Positions 16,998-24,256 of a stretch of DNA of 64,000 nucleotides are shown in pieces (the first letter of the stretch is position 1; the number at the start of each line of letters is the position of its first letter). Origin of the DNA: Thermodesulfobacteriota bacterium (GTDB taxonomy: Bacteria; Desulfobacterota; WTBG01; CAIYCZ01; CAIRTM01). The notes beneath the pieces were generated by a model. That model did not search any database. It saw nothing but the letters and a program-made list of their open reading frames with translations, and was not told where the DNA came from. The stretch lies in the NCBI GenBank assembly GCA_028278025.1, contig JANQFE010000150.1:1-64000 (forward strand). Direction: 5' to 3'. The position numbers and the translations under genes are program-made.

Positions 16998-18149
16998 CTA
17001 TTTTTCTACAGCAATCTCTTTGTAGACTTTTCCCAATCTATTTATGCTATTAAAAATTAATGCTGAAGTCATTGTCGCCGTTGCAACCGCATCAATATCA
17101 GGGTCAAAAGAAAGCTTTTGTTCCAGTGATCTGCCCAACAGTTTTTCTTTAATAAAGCTGGAGTCGCTTTCTTCCCATTCAACATTTGTAGCCTTGGTAA
17201 GATACACCGAGGTAAAATCTGTAATAATACCCTTGTTATCGAAAGTTATAATAAAATGCACTCCATGGCAAACATCACAAACAGGTTTTCTGTGTATCAG
17301 TTTCGAATAAAGCAGTGCTTTGCTGTTGTTGCCGGTTCTATACCCCTGGTATATATAGTCACCATCTGATAACCGTATTCTTTTTAGATCTACTATTTTT
17401 TGATATCCTGAGAAGCGGGCACCATTAAGCATGCTCTTCTCTACCAAGCGTCTGACCTCACCCCTGGAAAGATCCAGAAAAAGTTTCCTGTCTTCAGTAT
17501 TTGATGCTGTATACCCCGTATCAACTTTCTGTTCGCCACTGTCGGCGGGAATTCTCCGTAAGGCAAAGTCTATCTGCGTAAGCAGTTGTTCTGAAGAACT
17601 GTAAAGCCCTTTGTGAGATAATGCAACAATCATTTTATCACTGCATTTTCTAATAAGCAGTGTAAAGGGCGTACCTCCGGGATATCCGATTAAATCATAT
17701 GAAGTGAACTCAGGATCGGGCATCATGGGGAAAGGTATGTCTTTCTTTTGCTTAAATCGTGCAACCTCATTTTTGTTGTTTCCCACGGCAATACCGAATA
17801 TTTTGACCCTGTCTTTCATTTTATCGTTTTGAACAATGGTTTTGTACACCTGGTTCGTCAACAACACCTGTGCCTGGCAGGAAACACAGTGTGCATTCAA
17901 AAATTCCACAACAATAAGTTCAGCTTTAATATCCTGCACAGAAATATTCTTATCAGGAAGAGGTGTTACATTATTTTGTATAATACCAAGATAGGTTAAA
18001 TCATCCGATGTCAGTTGTTTATTCAAAGCCAAAGGAGGGAACTGTTCTCCGGGACTAATTACTTGTTTTGAAAACATTGCATAAACAGCACCGTAACATA
18101 TTGCTATACTTACAGTAATTTTAATAATGGATAACAGATTTTTGATCAT
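16998..18149 (-). CDS. Thioredoxin-like (TlpA/redoxin) protein fused to FMN-binding domain with a CxxCH
   Basis: A 383-residue membrane-anchored periplasmic protein. One N-terminal helix (residues 5-25) is followed by a TlpA-type thioredoxin domain with the redox pair CVSCQ near residue 89 and the cis-Pro region GGTPFTLLI near 185. The C-terminal domain, from about 215, resembles FMN-binding domains of the RnfG/NqrC type: it ends DAVATATMTSALIF, close to their S/TGATxTS flavin-attachment motif. Inside it lies CDVCHG, a potential heme c site. Such a fusion could pass electrons between thiols and flavin or heme. It stands alone and is divergent from the CcsA-like gene. Family calls are by motif, the function is inferred. 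Confidence 0.75.
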   Translation of the reverse strand: MIKNLLSIIKITVSIAICYGAVYAMFSKQVISPGEQFPPLALNKQLTSDDLTYLGIIQNNVTPLPDKNISVQDIKAELIVVEFLNAHCVSCQAQVLLTNQVYKTIVQNDKMKDRVKIFGIAVGNNKNEVARFKQKKDIPFPMMPDPEFTSYDLIGYPGGTPFTLLIRKCSDKMIVALSHKGLYSSSEQLLTQIDFALRRIPADSGEQKVDTGYTASNTEDRKLFLDLSRGEVRRLVEKSMLNGARFSGYQKIVDLKRIRLSDGDYIYQGYRTGNNSKALLYSKLIHRKPVCDVCHGVHFIITFDNKGIITDFTSVYLTKATNVEWEESDSSFIKEKLLGRSLEQKLSFDPDIDAVATATMTSALIFNSINRLGKVYKEIAVEK

Positions 18150-18446
18150 AGTATGAATATTCCATTTATTATTACAGGATTATTGATCGGCAATCCACCG
18201 GTTGCAAAGTACATCGATGAATTTCCTGCACCTAAGATCATCCTTTTATATTGCTATATTTATTGTTACCCTTTTTTTTCAACTTTATAAAAAATATCAA
18301 TTATTTGCAAGCCTGTTTATCATATCATGATTAAATATTGTCTTAACGAAATGCACAGATTATGCTATTCTAAAAAAACAAAATTTGTTTCATGACATGT
18401 ATCAACTGGTCTGCTAATATCTATTTACAATAAAGCTCTAGAGGCT

Positions 18447-19277
18447 ATGCTTATCCAGGCCCTGAATATACCCATTGTGCTGCTGTATTTGCTTGCTGCT
18501 GTTACCTATACAGCTTACTTTATAACTCAAAAACAGAATTTAAAAAATGTGCCGACGCTTGTGCTTCTGGCAAGCATTTGCTTTCACTGCGTTTATATCA
18601 TTTTCCTGGCAAAAGCATTAGGCCGTTTCCCAATATTTACTGTTTTTGAAGTTTTAACAAGCGCTACTTTTTTATTTGCATTTGTTTATCTGATTCTGGA
18701 ATTTTTCATAAAAGACAAATCCATGGGAGTCCTTATCATTCCCATCCTCCTCATCTTTCAATTTATTGCAATAACCGGTATTGATACTATACCAAAAGCC
18801 CTGCCCCCTCAGCTTGAGCAATTATCGAGAGTTACATTTGGCATACATATCATTTTTATGATGCTGGCCTATTCAGGTTTTGCGGTTGCATTCATAGCAA
18901 GTGCTATGCACCTGTTGCTTGCAAGAGAAATACACCAGAAACGTCTGGGCTTCTTCTTCTCTCGCATACCCTCGCTTGAACTACTTAACCGTCTCAATGC
19001 CTCTGCAGCCTCCCTCGGCTTTATTTTTGCAACAGCAGGAATGCTTTGCGGGTTTTTGATGGCTACACAATACTGGGGCAATCCAATGCCGCCGGATCCC
19101 AAGTTTATTTCATTTTTCCTGACCTGGGTATTATACCTTTTTCACCTTTTAGCCCGCCGCAAACTTGGCTGGCATGGTGAACGCGCTGCATGGCTCTCTG
19201 TTATCGGTTTTTTATGGGTGACGGTAAATCTATTTGTTGTATCTCTATTCCTTACAAAACTTCATTTATATGTATAA
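18447..19277 (+). CDS. CcsA/HemX-type integral membrane protein (cytochrome c biogenesis)
   Basis: A 276-residue protein with about eight membrane helices, like the CcsA/HemX family that handles heme for cytochrome c assembly or influences HemA. Near the C-terminus, TQYWGNPMPPDPKFISFFLTW corresponds to the conserved W-rich loop followed by DPK of this family, but the tryptophan signature is degenerate, nearer to HemX than to a true CcsA. His residues in helices (FGIHIIFMML, LYLFHLL) could ligate heme. The next gene, starting 3 bp after the stop, is a HemA-derived regulator, mirroring the common hemX-hemA order. Confidence 0.85.
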   Translation: MLIQALNIPIVLLYLLAAVTYTAYFITQKQNLKNVPTLVLLASICFHCVYIIFLAKALGRFPIFTVFEVLTSATFLFAFVYLILEFFIKDKSMGVLIIPILLIFQFIAITGIDTIPKALPPQLEQLSRVTFGIHIIFMMLAYSGFAVAFIASAMHLLLAREIHQKRLGFFFSRIPSLELLNRLNASAASLGFIFATAGMLCGFLMATQYWGNPMPPDPKFISFFLTWVLYLFHLLARRKLGWHGERAAWLSVIGFLWVTVNLFVVSLFLTKLHLYV

Positions 19278-19280
19278 TCT

Positions 19281-21248
19281 ATGCAGATATATGCCATAGG
19301 CTTACACAAGAACAATATCACTAATGACACCTGGGAACAGGCACCTGCAAACCCTCAGGCGATAAAAAGCTGCTGCCGGACTCTCTCCTCCTTTAACATT
19401 AGCAAAGAATCACTGCTCGTAATATCCTGTCATTCAATTGAAATTTTTGCTTTGCTTGAAGGTGACATCAATAAACAAAAAGAAATACTTAAAAAATTTC
19501 TCGCTAAAATGCTAAACCTCGAAGAGTCGGAGCAAAATGTTTATTTTCATAATCTGGAAGGCCCTGAAGCAGTCCGCCATTTTCTTAACCTGGCTCTGGG
19601 TGTTGAGCCGATTGCTTATGAATCAGAAAATGACTTCCTTGAATGTGCCAGCAAGGGTATCACCCTTGCTAATGAATTCGGCAATGCTGACTTTGTGCTG
19701 AACCGCCTCTACCAGACCGCAATATTACTGGCGGCTAAAGTTGAACAATCCGGAATATCTTTTGATCATGCCTCGATCTATCAACAGATTGAGGATTTGA
19801 TGAAAAAAATATTCGGATCACTTGAATCAATCGCTATACTTCTGGTTGGTACTAATGCGCTGAGTGCTCCCCTGCTCAACTCCCTACAAAGCAAACCACT
19901 GAAAGATGTCTTTTATATTATGTCTACATCCGAATATGGTACCGAATTTATTGCCTTATCTGAAAAGCAGATTGTCCCGCCCCATGAGCTTAATGACAAA
20001 CTTGCACGAGTTCAGGTTGTTTTGCGGATGAATCAGGATTCTTCAGAATATTTCACATCGGACAATCTTCATAATATTATGGCTCAGAGAAAAAATCAGC
20101 CGCTGCTGATTGCTAACCTTGATACAACTATTATTCCAGAAGCCTTGCTCAATAGAATATATAACCTTTTTGTATATGATCTAAATGATTTTCAAAATTT
20201 TGAAACTGTTTCACAATCCGCTAATAAACGTACAAAAGACTTAATTGAAAATGAGTTAAAAGATTTTTTTTCTTGGTTTTATTCAAAAGAACACTACCGT
20301 TTCGGTGATATCATCGGTAAAAGCAGGCTCATTGAAGGGGTTCTTGAACTGATTGCCCGCATATCACAAACAAACATTACGGTACTCATCCAGGGGGAGA
20401 GCGGTACCGGCAAAGAACTTGTTGCAAAAGCAATTCATGAAAACAGTCCGCGCAGTAAAAAACCCTTTGTTACTGTTAACTGCGGGGCTCTGCCGGAAAC
20501 ACTGCTTGAAAGTGAACTTTTCGGTTATGAGCGCGGTGCATTCACCGGTGCACATGATTCAAAAAGAGGTCTCCTTGAAGAGGCTGATGGCGGTACGTTG
20601 ATGCTTGATGAAATTGGTGATACTTCACCTGCTTTTCAGGTAAAACTGCTCAGGGTTCTGCAGGAAGGTGAAATGCGTCGTGTCGGCAGCACTCGTTCCC
20701 AGCACATTGACGTTCGTATTATAGCTGCAACAAACAAGCAGCTTGACGGGCTTGTGGCCAAGGGTAATTTCCGCAAAGATCTGTATTACCGGCTTAAAGT
20801 CGTCAATATTGACCTGCCTGCGCTGCGCGACCGCAGGGAAGATATTCTTTTACTTGCCCGGCACTTTATTGCGCACTATTCTGACAAAATGAAAAAACGT
20901 GTAACCGGACTTGATAACAGCGCCAGTGACATAATTATGCAATACAACTGGCCGGGTAATGTTCGTGAGCTGGAAAATGCTATTGAGCATGCAGTGGCTC
21001 TTTCTATCGGTCACACAATCCTGCCGGAGGATCTTCCTACGCATTTACATAGAAAAGAAGAGCACGAAGTTATACCAGAAAATGGCCGCGTGATTACGCT
21101 CAAGGAGATGGAAAAGCAGTATATCACAAAAGCTCTGCAGCATTACAGGTGGGACTATGACCTGGTTGCGCGGGCGCTGGAAATCGGCAGGACTACCTTA
21201 TGGCGCAAGATGAAGGAGTACGAGATAGAAAAACCTTCCGAGCACTGA
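19281..21248 (+). CDS. Glutamyl-tRNA-reductase-like domain fused to sigma-54 activator (AAA+ and Fis HTH)
   Basis: A 655-residue regulator of unusual make-up. Residues 1-335 align along their whole length with HemA: the catalytic-loop position reads ISCHSIEIF (Cys50 and Glu54 kept; the Asn and Arg of the STCNRTE motif lost), the NADPH-domain start is SIAILLVGTNALSAPLL, and the dimerisation region keeps QRKNQPLLIANLD and FFSWF. Residues 340-575 are a complete sigma-54 activator domain: Walker A GESGTGKE near 371, the sigma-54 contact loop GAFTGA near 418, Walker B MLDEIGD. The end is a Fis-type HTH (VARALEIGRTTLWRKMKEY). The N-terminus probably no longer makes glutamate-semialdehyde and may sense heme, glutamyl-tRNA or a nucleotide. 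Cotranscribed with the CcsA/HemX-like gene. Domain calls are firm, the signal is inference. Confidence 0.9.
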   Translation: MQIYAIGLHKNNITNDTWEQAPANPQAIKSCCRTLSSFNISKESLLVISCHSIEIFALLEGDINKQKEILKKFLAKMLNLEESEQNVYFHNLEGPEAVRHFLNLALGVEPIAYESENDFLECASKGITLANEFGNADFVLNRLYQTAILLAAKVEQSGISFDHASIYQQIEDLMKKIFGSLESIAILLVGTNALSAPLLNSLQSKPLKDVFYIMSTSEYGTEFIALSEKQIVPPHELNDKLARVQVVLRMNQDSSEYFTSDNLHNIMAQRKNQPLLIANLDTTIIPEALLNRIYNLFVYDLNDFQNFETVSQSANKRTKDLIENELKDFFSWFYSKEHYRFGDIIGKSRLIEGVLELIARISQTNITVLIQGESGTGKELVAKAIHENSPRSKKPFVTVNCGALPETLLESELFGYERGAFTGAHDSKRGLLEEADGGTLMLDEIGDTSPAFQVKLLRVLQEGEMRRVGSTRSQHIDVRIIAATNKQLDGLVAKGNFRKDLYYRLKVVNIDLPALRDRREDILLLARHFIAHYSDKMKKRVTGLDNSASDIIMQYNWPGNVRELENAIEHAVALSIGHTILPEDLPTHLHRKEEHEVIPENGRVITLKEMEKQYITKALQHYRWDYDLVARALEIGRTTLWRKMKEYEIEKPSEH

Positions 21249-21251
21249 CCT

Positions 21252-21791
21252 TCAATTCTTTATAGCTTCAATTTTTGCTATTTCGTTTCTAATTCGCCCG
21301 GCCAGCGGACTTTCCGGTGCTATCTCAAGAAATTTGTTCCAGGATGCAAGCGCTCCCTGATAATCTTTCATATCATAAGCAAGTACAATTCCCCTGTTAA
21401 TCAGGGCGTTGTGGTGATGGGGCTGATAAGAAAGGCCCTTTTCGAATTCTTCTATGGCTCTTTGCGGCTGACCGATCCGCCGGTAACAGGTACCCATATC
21501 GGTACGCACGTTCACATTATCAGGGGTAATATCCAGCGCTTTTTGATATGCATCGATTGCTTCCGGGTAGCGCCCGCTATCCATACACTGATTGCCGTGA
21601 ACAATGAGTGCATTTAAATCATTGGTTGCCGGCAGTGTGTTTTGGGAATGTATGTGGTCAGGCTGTTTTACTGCTGCCGGTGTTGAAGGGTTCTGTTTTA
21701 AAGCGTCCGGTGTTTCGGGTGAGGTGCCCTCCTTGCAGCCCAGGCACATTATTGCAATACAAAATGCACATAAAAAAAGGTGCTTACTCAT
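21252..21791 (-). CDS. TPR-repeat lipoprotein
   Basis: A 179-residue lipoprotein: the signal ends at MCLGC (lipobox, Cys near residue 19), then comes a Pro/Asn-rich linker and about three tetratricopeptide units (NVNVRTDMGTCYRRIGQPQRA, NALINRGIVLAYDMKDYQGA) from residue 65. TPRs usually hold protein complexes together. RBS GGAGCGAGCGGT precedes the ATG. It converges with the HemA-like regulator gene, the two stops being only a few bases apart, so no separate terminator fits between. Partner unknown. Confidence 0.82.
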   Translation of the reverse strand: MSKHLFLCAFCIAIMCLGCKEGTSPETPDALKQNPSTPAAVKQPDHIHSQNTLPATNDLNALIVHGNQCMDSGRYPEAIDAYQKALDITPDNVNVRTDMGTCYRRIGQPQRAIEEFEKGLSYQPHHHNALINRGIVLAYDMKDYQGALASWNKFLEIAPESPLAGRIRNEIAKIEAIKN

Positions 21792-21980
21792 ACCGCTCGC
21801 TCCTCAAAGAAATATAACTGTGTTTTGGATATAACGTTGACAACCACCTAAGAGTTACTGTATTACATACCCCTGTTTTGTCAAACTAAAAATTACGGGT
21901 ATCCTGCTATAATAACCCGCACGTATAGATTCTGCACTTTGATTGTTTGATATGAAAGTGAAATGTATGCAGTGAGCAGC

Positions 21981-22658
21981 CTATACGGTATAGACCATAT
22001 AAGCGCCGTAGAAAAGCACAACAAGAGTGGCATATTCTGCTGCCATAGAGGATAGTTCCTTATGCAGAATATGCAGCGGAACCGTAGCGATAAAAAGCCC
22101 ACCATACAAAAGGGTCCATACAGCAAGCTCTGATTGCAGCCCCTCAAAAATTGATATCAGGGCTATCACCAGCGAAAGCAGTAACACTACTCTTCTGATT
22201 ATAAAGGCAACAGATGTGAACCTGTCATTTCTGTCAAGTTTATAGGTGAGCACGCCATCCTTTTCAGCAAGATTATATTTTGTAAAAAGGAAAAGGGCGC
22301 CCGTAATAAGGGAAAAAACCAAAAGGTAGCCGTAATAGCTTACCAGCGTGCTGCTCATTGCAGGTGCGGACAGCCTGTTTAAAATAAAAACTGCAGATAA
22401 GGGTGTAAAAATGATACCGAAATTAAGCAGGCTGAAACGGGTCTTAGTGAAAAACAAAAGTGTTTTTTTGTTTCTCGTATATGTTCCCAGATGTGCTCCT
22501 AAAAAATCATAGCCCGTACCGAGAATAACAAGGCTCAACAGTAAGACCCCGTCGGCTTTTACTTTGATTTCAAGTAAAAAGCCTGCCAGAGCTAATAGGA
22601 ACGTGAGACAAATTAAAGAAACAACAATCTTTTTGCGTAACTGTGCGCTTTGTGTCAT
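21981..22658 (-). CDS. Polytopic membrane protein of unknown family
   Basis: A 225-residue protein with about seven predicted membrane helices and short loops. I recognise no family motif. The start has GGAG 8 bases upstream, and a short inverted repeat (AGTTAC/GTAACT) covers the upstream region near 22662-22680. It is on the minus strand between the TPR lipoprotein and a gene-free repeat region. Topology alone does not suggest a transport or enzymatic role. Confidence 0.7.
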   Translation of the reverse strand: MTQSAQLRKKIVVSLICLTFLLALAGFLLEIKVKADGVLLLSLVILGTGYDFLGAHLGTYTRNKKTLLFFTKTRFSLLNFGIIFTPLSAVFILNRLSAPAMSSTLVSYYGYLLVFSLITGALFLFTKYNLAEKDGVLTYKLDRNDRFTSVAFIIRRVVLLLSLVIALISIFEGLQSELAVWTLLYGGLFIATVPLHILHKELSSMAAEYATLVVLFYGAYMVYTV

Positions 22659-22680
22659 TGGTAGTTACTCCATTGTAACT

Positions 22681-23097
22681 GGTTATATAATATATAACAA
22701 ACACAGTTGTTTTCATCCGTAATATAGTTTATCAATATCTTTGTATACATCCGTTTGAAAGATATAAAGCCATGCTGTTTATTCTTAACACAGTCATCGG
22801 GAGTGCACTCACCTTCGGATTTTTGTAGTTTGTCATCTATACGGTATATTTAACGCTATAACCATATCTATCAAATTTAATGCCATATAAATAAAATTAT
22901 AATATATAATAATTTATGGCATTTTATTGCGGTTTGACATCCCCTGAAAACTTTTAATTTTCATTTTGAAAAATAAATTTCATAATGAAAAAATCAAGCG
23001 TTAAGTTCTTGATAAAACATTCAAATCAGTAATTCTATTTTTGAAATACAAGGCAGTTATTGATCATTATTATACTAGAGCAGTTCCCTGTTCTCCA
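22681..23097. other. AT-rich intergenic DNA with one long inverted repeat
   Basis: No gene was recognised. The stretch is very AT-rich. A perfect 9-bp inverted repeat (AATGCCATA / TATGGCATT) at 22879-22887 and 22915-22923 encloses 27 bases of A/T. It could be a hairpin or a binding site; there is no T-tract next to it that would make it an ordinary terminator. Confidence 0.5.
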
Positions 23098-23232
23098 TAG
23101 CCCTTGAGCGCTGCAAAGGCTGCTGTGGTAAGAACAGCTGCGGCAGTGCGAGCGATGGACGATATGGTAACTTCCGGATATTCCAGCGAGCACATAGCCT
23201 GGAGCAAACAACCCGAGCCGCAGGTTGACCGC
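23098..23232. repeat. Dispersed repeat, copy 2
   Basis: Matches 9450-9551 over about 102 bases with few differences, on the same strand. After AGCACATAGCC this copy has an extra segment (GGAGCAAACAACCCGAG) before GCCGCAGGT resumes the similarity. No conserved reading frame. See copy 1. Confidence 0.65.
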
Positions 23233-23333
23233 TAATAGTCATGAATAATGCGGGCTAGATGTACGAGTAACGCGAGAAACAACTTGGGTGGTAAAAAAAG
23301 GGGCTGTGAAGGTGTTGAAAAAGTAATTTACTC

Positions 23334-23428
23334 GGGGCTGTTCAAAAATGTCCAAAACGTAAGGCGCGCAAAATCATGTGGAATGAGGTCCGTCACGGCG
23401 GGACTGACGGGCGTTTTTCAGCAGCCCC
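23334..23428. repeat. Palindromic REP/MITE-like element
   Basis: Starts GGGGCTGTTCAAAAATG and ends with the near reverse complement CGTTTTTCAGCAGCCCC, giving imperfect 17-bp terminal inverted repeats around a 60-bp GC-rich centre with its own dyads (GTCCGTCACGGCGGGAC). Palindromes opening with GGGGCTGTTGAAAAACG are, from memory, common dispersed elements in deltaproteobacterial genomes. Does not code for protein. Confidence 0.65.
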
Positions 23429-23485
23429 GCTGTATAATCAATCACTACATAAATATTGGGGGGATTTGTGTAAAAAAAACTTTTT

Positions 23486-24253
23486 TTAGGATGATGAAAT
23501 TTTAAAATAAAGAATTTTATCTCTGCGAATTCGCTCTACTTTATACAATGTTTCCTGTTCGAGCCTCTTACTTAATCTGGACAACTGAAGCCGTAAAGCT
23601 GCCAGATCATTAATATCAATATCTTTTGTCTTTACTGCCTCCAAAAGTTCATTATAGTTTTTCTCTCCCTGGGACAGTATCTTGTAGAGCTCATATTGTT
23701 TAAGATTTAAAACATCCGCAACATTCTCACTTTGCTTTTTCTTTTTTTCTTTTTCAAGTATCAAAGCCGGGTTGCTTTTAATTTCAGCCAACTCCTTTTG
23801 TAATCTTATTATCTGACGATCTTTCTCTTCCAATTGATAATACAGCTCTTTAATTTCATTATTGCTGGCCGGTTCTGTTTCTTGGCCTTTAGAGCCGAGT
23901 TTTTCGATATACGAAATTATCCTGTCAAGATCAAGCGGCTTTGAAAAAATCGCATTTGCCCCGGCTTTTTTGGCCTGTTCAACAAGGTCATGCATAGTAT
24001 AGGCAGTTATCATCAGAACATCCGTTTCGGGAGACAACCTTTTGATCTTCTTTAAAAGCTCAACTCCATTCATGCCGGGCATTTTTATATCTGAAAACAC
24101 AATATCAAATGTCTTCTTTTTAATAAGCTCCATTGCATCAGGCCCGTTGTTAAGAGCAACCACTTCAAAGCCCTTGTCTGAAAGAATATAGTTCATAGTT
24201 TTCAGCATGCCGGCGTCGTCATCAACTAGTAGAATATTTACTGGTTTTTCCAT
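23486..24253 (-). CDS. Response regulator with C-terminal winged-helix-like tail
   Basis: A 255-residue regulator. Residues 1-120 form a receiver domain with the acidic pair near 11-12 (LLVDDD), the phosphorylated Asp in FSDIKMPGMNG near 54, Thr in MITAYT and Lys in FSKPLD. A coiled coil (about 130-170) follows, then a basic tail of about 80 residues (LNLKQYELYKILSQG, LRLQLSRLSKRL) that looks like a small winged helix, not one of the standard output domains. It lies 3 bp downstream of the kinase gene, so the two form a two-component pair. Target genes unknown. Confidence 0.9.
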   Translation of the reverse strand: MEKPVNILLVDDDAGMLKTMNYILSDKGFEVVALNNGPDAMELIKKKTFDIVFSDIKMPGMNGVELLKKIKRLSPETDVLMITAYTMHDLVEQAKKAGANAIFSKPLDLDRIISYIEKLGSKGQETEPASNNEIKELYYQLEEKDRQIIRLQKELAEIKSNPALILEKEKKKKQSENVADVLNLKQYELYKILSQGEKNYNELLEAVKTKDIDINDLAALRLQLSRLSKRLEQETLYKVERIRRDKILYFKISSS

Positions 24254-24256
24254 AAG

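Noticed and set aside
19281-20280. Functional glutamyl-tRNA reductase gene
   Set aside because: The catalytic-loop Asn and Arg and the glycine pattern of the NADPH site are not kept, and the domain is fused to a transcription activator.
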